Origin: a virus
Strand: one strand, 5' to 3'
Length of the DNA: 24,894 bases
IMG/VR virus record: IMGVR_UViG_3300002460_000155
Location: 1-24,894 of that record
Part shown: piece after piece, positions 1-7,765 of the stretch
Layout of the letters: every line of letters starts with the position of its first letter
Numbering within the stretch: the first letter of the stretch is position 1
The notes under the pieces: generated by a model
Told to the model about the DNA's origin: nothing
Seen by the model: only the letters and a program-made list of their open reading frames with translations
Database searches by the model: none
Made by a program: the position numbers and the translations under genes

Positions 1-1
1 A

Positions 2-385
2 AGAGGATTGAAAGGTAATTACGTTTTCGTTCACGCAGACCCAAAGACGCAATGGGCCCATCCGGAAAGAGGAGTGGTTAAGAGAGCGGCCGATCCAAGT
101 GATGGTAGAATGGTTGATGCCAAAGTCTTCGCTGATTCGTATAGTTTAGGAGTAAAAAACCATCAGGCGTTCTACGAGGCCAACAGAGGCAACAAGAATG
201 CAAACTTCATCTTTCTAGAGAATTCAGGAACCCCGAAGAAGCTCGACGGAATTCCGAAAGAGATGTTGAATCTGGATCGGAAAGAATTGGCAAAGTTTGC
301 TGCTGATGTGGTAGCGAAGTCTGATGCTCCTCCGCATGTGAAAAGAGGAGCTTTGATGGGTGACAGAATTTGGGGAGATGATTGA
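2..385 (+). CDS. Zeta-toxin-like kinase family protein, C-terminal part (5' end outside window)
   Basis: The frame is open to the left edge. A TTG at 8 is possible as a start, but the protein begins in the middle of a recognisable domain, so I treat it as cut by the window. The visible part (YVFVHADP, then a charged stretch GRMVDAKVFADSY, then FIFLENSG and LDGIPKEMLNLDR) resembles the C-terminal half of zeta-toxin-like P-loop kinases that sit among phage head genes. The Walker A motif would lie upstream and is not seen. Zeta toxins phosphorylate UDP-N-acetylglucosamine; whether this phage homologue does so is unknown. The stop is followed after 2 nt by the ATG of a small gene, so the two are probably co-translated. 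The family call comes from pattern memory only. Confidence 0.5.
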   Translation, partial: RGLKGNYVFVHADPKTQWAHPERGVVKRAADPSDGRMVDAKVFADSYSLGVKNHQAFYEANRGNKNANFIFLENSGTPKKLDGIPKEMLNLDRKELAKFAADVVAKSDAPPHVKRGALMGDRIWGDD

Positions 386-387
386 CA

Positions 388-552
388 ATGGCTGAGAAAG
401 AGAAAAAACAGACATTTGAAGAGTGGTACAAAGAAGATGCTGAACGAGTGAACCAGATGTCTGATCAAGCTGTGAAGAGCAAGATGGTGGTTCAGACTGG
501 AGAAGGAAATCTTCCGAAGTTGAATGCTGATGGGACGTTGGTAGGAAAGTAG
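388..552 (+). CDS. Small hypothetical protein, 54 aa
   Basis: ATG lies 2 nt after the stop of the zeta-toxin-like gene. GGGGAG at 372-377 is a plausible ribosome binding site. The product is charged and begins MAEKEKKQTFEEWYKEDAER, helical in its first half, with a Gly/Asn-rich end (GEGNLPKLNADGTLVGK). No family is recognised. Tight spacing after the upstream gene and unbroken codons support it as a real gene. A partner or chaperone of the neighbouring proteins would fit, but there is no direct evidence for that. Confidence 0.55.
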   Translation: MAEKEKKQTFEEWYKEDAERVNQMSDQAVKSKMVVQTGEGNLPKLNADGTLVGK

Positions 553-558
553 ATGGCA

Positions 559-645
559 GCGTAGTCGCGGCCGTGTAGCCAGTTTCGAATCTGCATAGCA
601 AAGTACACGGACAGGTTAGATAACGCGGCTATTGCGATGCTACGC
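559..645 (+). ncRNA. Candidate structured RNA element, copy A (upstream of the MuF gene)
   Basis: This gap can fold into an outer stem of GCGTAG (559-564) with CTACGC (640-645), extended by TCGC (565-568) with GCGA (634-637). An inner stem pairs GTAGCC (575-580) with GGCTAT (627-632). The inner loop carries a core at 591-611 that matches 18 of 21 bases of a second element at 17902-17922; all three differences are transitions. The outer and inner stems occur in both copies with different sequences, which suggests conserved structure. An alternative helix 571-576/605-610 is possible only in this copy. It ends 20 nt before the GTG of the giant minor head gene. I do not recognise a known RNA class. 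Confidence 0.45.
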
Positions 646-664
646 GATTGAGCAAGGTGATAGG

Positions 665-3600
665 GTGGGTGTGTTAGCTCGAAGACGAAAACGAAAAGCC
701 TTCTGTCCGACAGGACCAGGAGGTGGAGTTGATCCAACCTGTGGGTCTGGTGGAAGGGGGGAGAGTGGTGCAGGTGTAGAGCGAATGTCTTATCTAAGAT
801 CTGAGTTGAAGCAGAGAAAAGAAGAATACGAGAAGATATCAAAAGAGAGACTTTCTGATTCACAGAGGATGACTCTATTTGATGAACATTCTGAGATATG
901 GGAACATATTGAGAAAGTGATTAAATTACAATCCAAAGCTCCTAGATGGGACATTGAAATCTATAGTGGCACCTCGGTAGATGCGGCCAAATCTATACTA
1001 TCTGAGGGAATGAAAGCGAGAATTCAGACAGGGGAAGGAGGAAATGTTTCTTGGGCTTCAAAGACTAAGAAAGAGGCAGGTGATTATGGTAAGGAGGTTG
1101 GAGGAGAAGAATATGCTTTGGTTGTAATTACTGATTACAAGAGGTCGGGATTTAAGGCTGTAGATGAAGGAGGAGAAAAACCCTTAGTGAATTATGTAGA
1201 TACTCCTGCAGAAGCTATTCGAGAAATTCAGATCTATAGGTCAGGAAAGCTATCAGATATCATCAAAAACCAAAATTGGGGGGGAATATCTTCTTCTAAA
1301 TCTCTCCTCGCCACCCAACTCATCAAAACCATCACCCAAGTCATCCGTCTGAAAGAAAGATCAAAACTCCCTGAACTCCAGAAAGCCGTTGCCAGATCAG
1401 TCTTTCTGAGTCAGTTCAAAGACATCGAAAAGACACTGACTGATAAGATAGAAGATTTGATTAGAAGGCAGGGGAAGAGTGCAGTCGAGAGGTTGAGAAA
1501 GATGTCGAGGGCAGATGTTGAGTTGATGACGAAAGCATTCTGTCCGACAGGACCAGGTGGAGGTGTTGATCCTACTTGTGGGTCTGGTGGAGGGAGAGGA
1601 TCGGAGAGAGATACAAGAAAATATGAAGTTAGTCGTCTAGAAGATTTGGAATCTGTGGTGGATGGGATGTTTGGAAGGAGGTTAGGAACAGGTGTTGAAT
1701 TGTTGAAGAATCTTGCTGATCTGTCTGGTGCTGAGCCAGGGAGTCTTGTGCGAATGAGTTGGTCGGATACGGGTATTATGGTGGATTCGAAGAGTGACGA
1801 TTTCAGAAGTATTCGTATCATAAAGGCTCGGCAAGGAGCTATGATTGTAAAAAATGATGAATTGTATGTAGCTAAAACGGGCGGTGGATTAGGAACAAAG
1901 ATTTTTCATCGTCAAGTCGAAGCAGCCGTTAGATTAGGGTTTGATAGGCTAGAGACAAGAGCAGTCAGAAATGAGTCGATGAACGGGGCATACACTTGGG
2001 CGAGGTTGGGTTACGATGGTGACTTGCCGTTCGAATCAAAATACAAACTTCAAGGAGATACCTCCGCCCCTGAATGGCTCAAATCAGCCAAAACCATTCA
2101 TGAACTAATGACCAGACCAGGTGGACGAGAATGGTGGATAAACAATTCATCATCTTTCCACGGAACATTCGACCTCAAAGAAGGTTCAAAATCAAGGAGA
2201 ATACTTGAATACTACATCGAAGAAAAAGGAAGACGAGCAGCAAGTCGAGAACCCGCCGGAGCTAAGTCAAGAGGACGAGGAGATATTGGACGAGATCTGG
2301 GACAAGATTGGGAGGGAAGAAAATCCGTCTCTCTACGACAAATCTTTAACCCCTCAGACTGGAACCACGAGTTAGTCAAGACAGTTCTTCCTCCTCTAGC
2401 CAAAATAATGGCAGAGTCGATGGTGGCTCAGACTCTTCAGATGAGACAGGATTTGAGGAAGAGAAAGAGTTTAGATGTAATGGGTATAAAATGTGGAGGA
2501 CCAGGAAGTGGCAGACCAGGTCCGTGTCCGGGAGGTGAAAATAAACGGTCAGATATACATGATTGGGTAGAATCAGATCAACAATTTGTCTTGCAAAATG
2601 TCGTTAGACAGGTAAGAGAATTTGCAGACTCAAGAAGGTTTGGTAGTTCATTATCTGCATGGGATATTTCAGAGCATTTTAGAACAAACAAGGAGAAGGC
2701 CGCAGATAAAGTGGTTGAAGCTTGGTTCTCAAACGGGTATCCGTATCCAGATATTCAGGGGTTTGAAGTTCTGAAGAGCGGGAAGCCTTACAAACATGAG
2801 GGCGCAAAATTCAGGGATTTTGTTCGGGAGTACACCCTTGGTTTCTTACCATCAAAATCCACCAAAGCCTCCACCGCCACAGATTGGTTAGACACCTACG
2901 GAGATGAAGACCTCACATTTGAAGATGAGCTTTTCGAGACTCCCTACGGTGATGTAACCATGAAATTTGCTACTGAATATCCTCAGTGGATGAAAGACAG
3001 AATCAAAGAAAGATTGAAAGAGACGTTTGAGCAACCTTACTGGAAAGGCATCAACGAAACGACTGGTGGAGATATCGACGCTCTTTTGGATAGAGGGTTG
3101 AGAGATGGGTTGTCGATTGAAGACATGGCGAAGGAGATGAATGAGAAGTTCGGTGGAGCCTATCCGAGATCAAGAGGGAGACTGATCGCACGAACAGAGG
3201 CCGGGAATGCCTTGAACGGAGCCCGATCAGATGCGATTGATGGATTGATTGAAGAATTGGGGATGGAACAGACGATAAAGAAGGTGTGGTTGTCCGTTCT
3301 GGGAAATACGACGAGAGACGAACACGCAGATCTGGATGGAGTTCCCGCTGATAAGAATGGGTTGTGGGACATGGTGGGGTATAAGGTTAGATGGCCCGGT
3401 GACGTTCATTTGCCTGCTGATTTGAGAATCAATTGCCAGTGCTCACTGATTTCTGCTTATGGGATGACGGATGAAGAAGCTGAAGAGTTAATAGCTGAGC
3501 ATCTGTTGAGACAGGGTTCAAGACAACGAAGAAAACCAGGTAAGGGAAGAGGAAAGAAGAAATCTTTTGAAGAAGAGAAAGCCTTCTGTCCGACAGGACC

Positions 3601-4147
3601 AGGAGGTGGAGTTGATCCAACCTGTGGGTCTGGTGGCGGAGGTTTGAGGTCAAAGGTTTTAGATGATCCTTCTGGAGGAGGGAGTAGATTACTCGACGAA
3701 GTAGAAGCGGATTTACCCAAGGCCTTTGCAGACTCGGTTAAAAGGCATGTGAAAGGTTTTAAGTTTTTCAACAATTCGGAAGAGGTATCACAGGCTGCCT
3801 TTGGAAATAAGAAGTTTGGGGCGGCGGGGGCTTTTGATGCCGATTCGAAGATTGTTTATGTTTCTCTTGATCCCCAAGGAATGTATCCCGGAGCCGTTCT
3901 TGCTCATGAGCTTGGTCATGCCCTGGATCATCAATCACAATTAGATTTCCCAATCAGCAAATCGATTGAATGGAGGTCTGCCTGGAGAACAGAGATAAAA
4001 GAAGGCAAGCTGTCAAAGTATGCGGCGACTTCGGAGGCTGAGGGTTTCGCTGAATTCGGGAGGTCAATCTATATGGATGCTGGCAAGACGAAAACCCAAT
4101 TTCCTGAATGTTGGAAGGTGTGGGAGAGTTATGGTTACGTTAATTGA
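665..4147 (+). CDS. MuF-type minor head protein with ART-like, GNAT-like and zincin-like modules (about 1160 aa)
   Basis: The core at about residues 770-930 has the phage Mu F / SPP1 gp7 signature: RLIARTEAGNA, TRDEHADLDG, WPGDVHLP and RINCQC. This is a minor head protein that helps head assembly and is often ejected with DNA. Modules in order: Cys/Gly tag (11-30); ART-like region with IYSGTS, SWASKT and a late REIQIY (about 95-195); helical segment; tag (290-309); GNAT-like region with GTKIFHRQVEAAVRLGF and NGAYTWARLGYDG (about 360-455); helical segment FNPSDW; tag (609-624); unknown module; MuF core; tag (972-991); zincin-like module with HELGH (1081-1085) and a downstream EAEGFAEF that could give the third zinc ligand. 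MuF proteins with C-terminal toxins are a known class. GTG 665 is chosen because AAGGTG lies 5 nt upstream; TTG 632 would overlap RNA element A. There is no in-frame ATG before about position 785. Confidence 0.85.
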   Translation: MGVLARRRKRKAFCPTGPGGGVDPTCGSGGRGESGAGVERMSYLRSELKQRKEEYEKISKERLSDSQRMTLFDEHSEIWEHIEKVIKLQSKAPRWDIEIYSGTSVDAAKSILSEGMKARIQTGEGGNVSWASKTKKEAGDYGKEVGGEEYALVVITDYKRSGFKAVDEGGEKPLVNYVDTPAEAIREIQIYRSGKLSDIIKNQNWGGISSSKSLLATQLIKTITQVIRLKERSKLPELQKAVARSVFLSQFKDIEKTLTDKIEDLIRRQGKSAVERLRKMSRADVELMTKAFCPTGPGGGVDPTCGSGGGRGSERDTRKYEVSRLEDLESVVDGMFGRRLGTGVELLKNLADLSGAEPGSLVRMSWSDTGIMVDSKSDDFRSIRIIKARQGAMIVKNDELYVAKTGGGLGTKIFHRQVEAAVRLGFDRLETRAVRNESMNGAYTWARLGYDGDLPFESKYKLQGDTSAPEWLKSAKTIHELMTRPGGREWWINNSSSFHGTFDLKEGSKSRRILEYYIEEKGRRAASREPAGAKSRGRGDIGRDLGQDWEGRKSVSLRQIFNPSDWNHELVKTVLPPLAKIMAESMVAQTLQMRQDLRKRKSLDVMGIKCGGPGSGRPGPCPGGENKRSDIHDWVESDQQFVLQNVVRQVREFADSRRFGSSLSAWDISEHFRTNKEKAADKVVEAWFSNGYPYPDIQGFEVLKSGKPYKHEGAKFRDFVREYTLGFLPSKSTKASTATDWLDTYGDEDLTFEDELFETPYGDVTMKFATEYPQWMKDRIKERLKETFEQPYWKGINETTGGDIDALLDRGLRDGLSIEDMAKEMNEKFGGAYPRSRGRLIARTEAGNALNGARSDAIDGLIEELGMEQTIKKVWLSVLGNTTRDEHADLDGVPADKNGLWDMVGYKVRWPGDVHLPADLRINCQCSLISAYGMTDEEAEELIAEHLLRQGSRQRRKPGKGRGKKKSFEEEKAFCPTGPGGGVDPTCGSGGGGLRSKVLDDPSGGGSRLLDEVEADLPKAFADSVKRHVKGFKFFNNSEEVSQAAFGNKKFGAAGAFDADSKIVYVSLDPQGMYPGAVLAHELGHALDHQSQLDFPISKSIEWRSAWRTEIKEGKLSKYAATSEAEGFAEFGRSIYMDAGKTKTQFPECWKVWESYGYVN
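695..754 (+). repeat. Cys/Gly boundary peptide, copy 1 (type 1)
   Basis: Encodes KAFCPTGPGG followed by GVDPTCGSGG. It precedes the ART-like module. The DNA matches copy 4 (3578-3637) at 59 of 60 positions. Confidence 0.85.
1532..1591 (+). repeat. Cys/Gly boundary peptide, copy 2 (type 1)
   Basis: The peptide is identical over 20 residues to copy 1, but the DNA differs at six synonymous third positions. It precedes the GNAT-like module. Confidence 0.85.
2489..2536 (+). repeat. Cys/Gly boundary peptide, copy 3 (type 2)
   Basis: Encodes KCGGPGSGRPGPCPGG. It sits after the helical FNPSDW segment and before an unrecognised module of about 100 residues inside the MuF protein. Confidence 0.75.
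3578..3637 (+). repeat. Cys/Gly boundary peptide, copy 4 (type 1)
   Basis: The same 20-residue peptide as copies 1 and 2. It sits between the MuF core and the C-terminal HELGH module. Near identity to copy 1 at DNA level suggests recent duplication or gene conversion. Confidence 0.85.
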
Positions 4148-4206
4148 AGACATCTTTTTAAGACCCGTTGAAAAGAACAATACCAGAGGAGATGTTCCTC
4201 TACCAA

Positions 4207-4224
4207 AGAACGAAAGCCCTCAAA
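4207..4224 (+). promoter_or_regulatory. AGAACGAAAG leader motif before the gene at 4225
   Basis: AGAACGA begins 18 nt upstream of ATG 4225 and reads AGAACGAAAGCCCTCAAA up to the ATG. It closely resembles the leader before 13431. This match is the main reason for choosing the 4225 start. Confidence 0.4.
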
Positions 4225-4566
4225 ATGATCAAAAACAGACGCAAGAAGAACAACGGCCAAGTGGTTCACAAGAACGTCTTGATGCCCAGTCATCCTGACA
4301 CTATTATGTTAGGAATAGCCGTTGAACAGAGATTTCTTCGACTTCTTGAAGACCATCTGAGAATTAAGTTTGAAGAAATCCATCCTCCCGTTGAACTTGA
4401 TCCTGATATGCTCCTCTGGAGAGAGATGAGACTGAGACACAGAAAAGGTGACTACAGAAACACGGATGATGAGTTGAAGGCGACTAGAAGAATAGCGGAT
4501 TGGACGCTGAAGGTGAATTGTGAGTTGAAGAATCAGACGTATGTTCCGACGGAATGGAGAGATTGA
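4225..4566 (+). CDS. Hypothetical head-region protein, 113 aa
   Basis: No family recognised. The N-terminus is very basic (MIKNRRKKNNG), followed by a helical, Glu/Leu/Arg-rich body (VEQRFLRLLEDHLRIKFEE, REMRLRHRKGDY). The frame stays open upstream to TTG 4168, and an ATG at 4192 is also possible. I prefer ATG 4225 because a leader motif shared with other genes sits 18 nt upstream, while TTG 4168 has no ribosome binding site. The stop abuts the ATG of the methyltransferase gene directly, so the two are coupled. The charge pattern would suit nucleic-acid or structural protein binding, but no role can be assigned. Confidence 0.65.
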   Translation: MIKNRRKKNNGQVVHKNVLMPSHPDTIMLGIAVEQRFLRLLEDHLRIKFEEIHPPVELDPDMLLWREMRLRHRKGDYRNTDDELKATRRIADWTLKVNCELKNQTYVPTEWRD

Positions 4567-5115
4567 ATGGAAGCAGTCGAACCCAGAATTTTTGATCATC
4601 AGAGAATCCTCACTCGAATTCTGTCTCAGATGGATCGACCGATGGCGGTTGAGGTCGGAGTCGCATCTGGAAATACGAGTGAATATCTTCTCAGAAACTG
4701 TCCAAATCTGTTTTTGGTAATGGTAGACCAATGGCTTTGCCCATCCTCTGGCACCAGAAAAACGCAACAGACGTACGACAGCGCCCGCGAGAAGGCAACA
4801 GAACGGACATCCTTCGCCCAAGACAGAAGGACGGTTGTTCATCATTCTTCGGCGATTGCGGCAGAAGCTTTTAAGGATACGAAGTTTGATTTGATTTTCA
4901 TCGATGCCAGCCATATCTATGAATCGGTCGCTGTTGATTGTTTGGTGTGGTGGCCTAGATTGAAACCAGGTGGAATTTTCTGCGGGCATGATATTGACAG
5001 CAGAAAAGACAAAGAAGGGGTTTGGGGTGTGAGAAAAGCAGTTGAAGAATTCAGTCGAGAGGTAGGTGTACCGTTTGAAGTTGAGAAAAACATTTGGATA
5101 ATGAGGAAGCCTTGA
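4567..5115 (+). CDS. Class I SAM-dependent methyltransferase (Methyltransf_24-like), 182 aa
   Basis: A Rossmann-type methyltransferase is supported by a glycine-rich SAM motif, VEVGVASGNTSEY (residues 28-40), the acidic strand LVMVDQW, and the motif FDLIFIDASHIYESVAVD (107-124) followed by LKPGGIFCGHD (132-142). These IDASH and PGG-GHD patterns are typical of the Methyltransf_24 group, which includes small-molecule and sugar methyltransferases as well as proteins of unknown substrate. The length suits a single domain. There is no DNA methyltransferase DPPY motif, so a DNA target is unlikely. It starts directly after the previous stop, and its TGA overlaps the next ATG. A methyltransferase inside a head gene block is uncommon; it may modify a virion component or be cargo. 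Confidence 0.85.
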   Translation: MEAVEPRIFDHQRILTRILSQMDRPMAVEVGVASGNTSEYLLRNCPNLFLVMVDQWLCPSSGTRKTQQTYDSAREKATERTSFAQDRRTVVHHSSAIAAEAFKDTKFDLIFIDASHIYESVAVDCLVWWPRLKPGGIFCGHDIDSRKDKEGVWGVRKAVEEFSREVGVPFEVEKNIWIMRKP

Positions 5116-5543
5116 TGTCAGCCATTCCTCTACTTTCTGACATCCAACCCGTCAGATATGAATTTCATGACGGAGATCGCGTCCTTTCCAGAGTTTCCGT
5201 TGACTTGACGAAAGACCAATACCAGAGAGTTGAAAGAGCAGTTAAGAAATTCACAAGAGCAGAAGTTCGAGTGTTGATTGTGAACCAGATGAAGGTTAGA
5301 ATTCTTCATCATCGGTTTGGTGGAGCAGTGACGACTCTTGTTGAGCCGGCTTTGAATGAATCTGCATTCGGATTAGGAGTTGCGAATTTGGATTGTTCCG
5401 TGGTGGATTTGAATCCGAATGATACGTTGGTAGTTCAGGTGCCTTTCATCAGTTCAGATTTTCAGAGGCAGACGATTAAAGATTGGATTCAGAGGTGGGC
5501 AGGAAAAGAGGTTGAGGTGGTAGTGAGTGCTCAGGGGATTTGA
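5115..5543 (+). CDS. Hypothetical protein, 142 aa
   Basis: Start is ATG 5115, overlapping the methyltransferase stop by one base (TGATG), with GAGG about 9 nt upstream; a TTG at 5094 is possible but less likely. The sequence alternates beta-type strands (VRYEFHDGDRVLSRVSVDL, VRVLIVNQMKVRILHH, NDTLVVQVPF) with a helical end (IKDWIQRWAGKEVEVVV). No family recognised. The VSVDLTKDQ segment loosely recalls VRIDLTEEEAEE at the start of the next protein, which may mean an old duplication, but the stretch is short. It follows the methyltransferase and directly abuts the next gene. Confidence 0.65.
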   Translation: MSAIPLLSDIQPVRYEFHDGDRVLSRVSVDLTKDQYQRVERAVKKFTRAEVRVLIVNQMKVRILHHRFGGAVTTLVEPALNESAFGLGVANLDCSVVDLNPNDTLVVQVPFISSDFQRQTIKDWIQRWAGKEVEVVVSAQGI

Positions 5544-7115
5544 ATGGCTACGATTTCGACAAGTTTGGTAGGAGACAGACTCAAGGTTAGAATTGATCTG
5601 ACTGAAGAGGAAGCTGAAGAATATGGAATCAAAGCCTTCTGTCCAACAGGACTAGGTGGTGGAGTAGATCCGACTTGTTCAGGAAAAGGCAGTAGTAGAC
5701 CAGGTGAAAAGGAGGCAAGGGAAAACTACAAGAAACTTTCGGAAAAGTATGGCGAGATCAATAAAGATTACATAGCGGCGAGCAAGAAATCTGATAAAGA
5801 CAAAACGCCTGAAGAAAGAGCCTCCGCTGCCGTTGATTTAGCTCGTACAACTAGGTTGAAGTCCGAAGTGTTATTTGATATGACAACTGAACGGATGTCG
5901 GTAGAGGCTTCGGATCCGTTGGCTTACAGATCGGCTCGAGAATCTTATCGGGAAAAGGTGCGGAAATGGCATGAAGAAGAAGAGGCCTTTATCGAGAAGT
6001 TGGTTAAGGACGGTGTGACAAATAGAGAGTATTTTAATCGAATTGATTCAGGTCAGATTGGAAATTGGTATGGTGATCCGAAAGACCCTAAGGTCTTGGA
6101 ATACAGGAGTAAAGATTATCTGGGGTTGAAATCGGAGCATATTGAGGTTGCTATTGATTTGAATAGAAGAAGACCAGATAGGTTTGTTGGTGATAAGAGT
6201 GTCTGGCAGGAGTTTGAAGAATCTCAGAAGAATGCTTATTATGGAGAGTCAACTGTTGTTCGAGATCTTCCAAGAACAGGTGGTTCTGATGCTTATTCGC
6301 TTCCTCCAAAGGCACTTAGAGGAGGAGCAGATGAGACAACTAAGGCTTTCATGGGTCAGGCTGAATTAGGGATTCAAATGAAGTTGAATTCACTTGAAGC
6401 ATTAGCATCTACTCGAGATGGATCATTTAAGAACGGATTTCAGAAGAATGTGGGAAGCGTGGGGAAGGGAAAATCTGGATATTTTCAAACGAGGAAGGAC
6501 AGAGAAGAAGAGATCCACGGAATACCTACATCGGCTTCCGCTGATCAGCGTCCAGTCTCTGGTTATCTCGAACACCCAGATCGAATTCTAAGAACTGGTG
6601 CTGAAATTGGAGGGAATTATGGAGGTGTTCAGGTTGTTCTAAAACCGGAGGTCAAACAGAGAACTACTTTCACGGTAGGTGATTCTCTTGATGATACGGG
6701 TAGAAACGGACTGTTTGCAGGTTCCGTTTCAGATCCACCTTCTCTGAATGGACACCCGACAGGGAAAAGGTTTGCAAGAGACAATCAACCTGTTCCTTCG
6801 TACAATGTATCTAGGAATACGTCCAGAGGTTGGATGACAGGAGGTAGACCATCTAATTCTCCGAGAGATGATTATGATGAGCCTCATGAGGTGTCTCTCA
6901 TCGAAGCTCAGATTTTTGGGAAGACAACGCTCAAGGATGTGAAAGAAATTCGAATACCGCGAGGATGGGCATTGTCAGATAAGGCTGAGAAAAGGTTTCA
7001 GAAAGAGGGAGTTAAGGTGGTTCGTGTTGCTCCTCCTCATCTAGAGGTCTATGCCTCTTCATATTCTTGGGATAGTATGACAGAAGAGCCAGAGGAACAT
7101 AGGAGTCACAAATGA
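5544..7115 (+). CDS. Cys/Gly-tagged phage protein with possible ART-like C-terminal domain, 523 aa
   Basis: About 29 N-terminal residues are followed by a type 1 tag (KAFCPTGLGGGVDPTCS, residues 30-46). A long helical, charged region (55-330) leads into a beta-rich C-terminal domain: RPVSGYLEHPDR (336-347), NYGGVQVVLKPEVKQRTTFT (358-377), GDSL, and EVSLIEAQIFGKTTLKDVKEI. From memory, a YGxVxVxLKxxVxxRTTFTxGDSL pattern with a late EAQIxG strand occurs in phage minor head-associated proteins and resembles ADP-ribosyltransferase-like folds; the catalytic assignment is not secure. ATG follows the preceding TGA directly. Its stop overlaps the next start (ATGA). With the MuF gene it forms a second multi-module virion or cargo protein. 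Confidence 0.7.
   Translation: MATISTSLVGDRLKVRIDLTEEEAEEYGIKAFCPTGLGGGVDPTCSGKGSSRPGEKEARENYKKLSEKYGEINKDYIAASKKSDKDKTPEERASAAVDLARTTRLKSEVLFDMTTERMSVEASDPLAYRSARESYREKVRKWHEEEEAFIEKLVKDGVTNREYFNRIDSGQIGNWYGDPKDPKVLEYRSKDYLGLKSEHIEVAIDLNRRRPDRFVGDKSVWQEFEESQKNAYYGESTVVRDLPRTGGSDAYSLPPKALRGGADETTKAFMGQAELGIQMKLNSLEALASTRDGSFKNGFQKNVGSVGKGKSGYFQTRKDREEEIHGIPTSASADQRPVSGYLEHPDRILRTGAEIGGNYGGVQVVLKPEVKQRTTFTVGDSLDDTGRNGLFAGSVSDPPSLNGHPTGKRFARDNQPVPSYNVSRNTSRGWMTGGRPSNSPRDDYDEPHEVSLIEAQIFGKTTLKDVKEIRIPRGWALSDKAEKRFQKEGVKVVRVAPPHLEVYASSYSWDSMTEEPEEHRSHK
5631..5681 (+). repeat. Cys/Gly boundary peptide, copy 5 (type 1, diverged end)
   Basis: Encodes KAFCPTGLGGGVDPTCS, then GKGSSRPG in place of GSGG. 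It lies near the N-terminus and precedes the whole helical plus ART-like part of the protein. Confidence 0.8.
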
Positions 7116-7348
7116 TACCAACGACTAAGGCAATCTATCTTAGTGAATCAGATCAGGTTGTTATAGGCGGGGCGAAAGTCCTCGGGTACGATCCAGATTA
7201 CGATCAACCATTGATCGATTTTGGGGCTGAGCTGACTACTCTTGAACAAGCCCGGCGCCAGGCGTGGGATGAGAATGAAGAGAGGTTTACAGAAGATGAA
7301 GTTAAGAAGATCTGGAAGGCTGTTGAAAGGCTGAAGGTGAATGCCTAA
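7112..7348 (+). CDS. Small hypothetical protein, 78 aa
   Basis: ATG overlaps the previous stop by 4 nt (ATGA), a common coupled arrangement. The product is acidic, with a beta-type N-terminus (KAIYLSESDQVVIGGAKVLGYD) and a helical C-terminus (TLEQARRQAWDENEERF, EDEVKKIWKAVERL). No family recognised. It overlaps the next gene by 8 nt. The overlap on both sides argues that it is a real gene rather than a chance frame. Confidence 0.65.
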   Translation: MIPTTKAIYLSESDQVVIGGAKVLGYDPDYDQPLIDFGAELTTLEQARRQAWDENEERFTEDEVKKIWKAVERLKVNA

Positions 7349-7589
7349 AGAACGATTTAACGATGTCATTAAAGACAATGAATCTCTCGTTCTTCTATTG
7401 AGAAATCTGAAGCAGTTCGAAAAGGCGTTCTGTGAGAATATGGTTGAAGGAAGAGATTTTACGATAAGACTTGAGGTGAGGGGTTGTCATGGAAATGTGA
7501 TTCATTGTCGGAACTATGCTGACGCGACAGAACGTCCGTTGAAGGGGAAAGGTGAAAAACTAGAGAGCAAGAATTCAACTTGCGATTAG
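7341..7589 (+). CDS. Small Cys-containing hypothetical protein, 82 aa
   Basis: Start ATG lies inside the end of the preceding gene in another frame (8 nt overlap). The product has an acidic helical N-terminus and a beta-like segment FTIRLEVRGCHGNVIHCRNY with two Cys and two His, then a basic tail ending STCD. A metal site is conceivable but the spacing does not match a known finger. It is the last gene before the 326-nt non-coding gap and its terminator. Confidence 0.6.
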   Translation: MPKERFNDVIKDNESLVLLLRNLKQFEKAFCENMVEGRDFTIRLEVRGCHGNVIHCRNYADATERPLKGKGEKLESKNSTCD

Positions 7590-7609
7590 AGTAGGTTGAT
7601 TCGTATAAT
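7580..7609 (+). promoter_or_regulatory. Sigma70-type promoter
   Basis: TTGCGA (7580-7585) and TATAAT (7604-7609) are separated by 18 nt. The -10 box is perfect, and the surrounding CGTATAATAGA is shared with a second promoter at 24361-24371. The -35 box overlaps the end of the preceding gene. Confidence 0.7.
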
Positions 7610-7715
7610 AGAGGAGAGCAAGACACATTCACCTCTAGTCAGAAAGGCAGGATGAGAAAATGAAGATCTAACTAAATACAATCAATAGCGACGATGCCGA
7701 TTTTACCGTTGGCAA

Positions 7716-7765
7716 AACACCCTCCTAAGAACTCAATCTTAGGAGGGTGTTGTCGTTTTCTTTTT
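7716..7765 (+). terminator. Strong intrinsic terminator
   Basis: AACACCCTCCTAAGA (7716-7730) pairs perfectly over 15 bp with 7737-7751 around a 6-nt loop and is followed by a T-rich tract (TTTTCTTTTT, 7756-7765). It ends transcription from the head module and from the promoter at 7580. Confidence 0.9.

Noticed and set aside
575-600. tRNA-like T-loop string (GTTTCGAATC) in the gap before the MuF gene
   Set aside because: The flanking bases pair at only three positions, and no acceptor or anticodon stem fits. The related element B lacks a T-loop.
4020-4298. 92-residue + strand frame overlapping the end of the MuF gene
   Set aside because: It lies mostly inside two better supported genes in other frames; no start signal.
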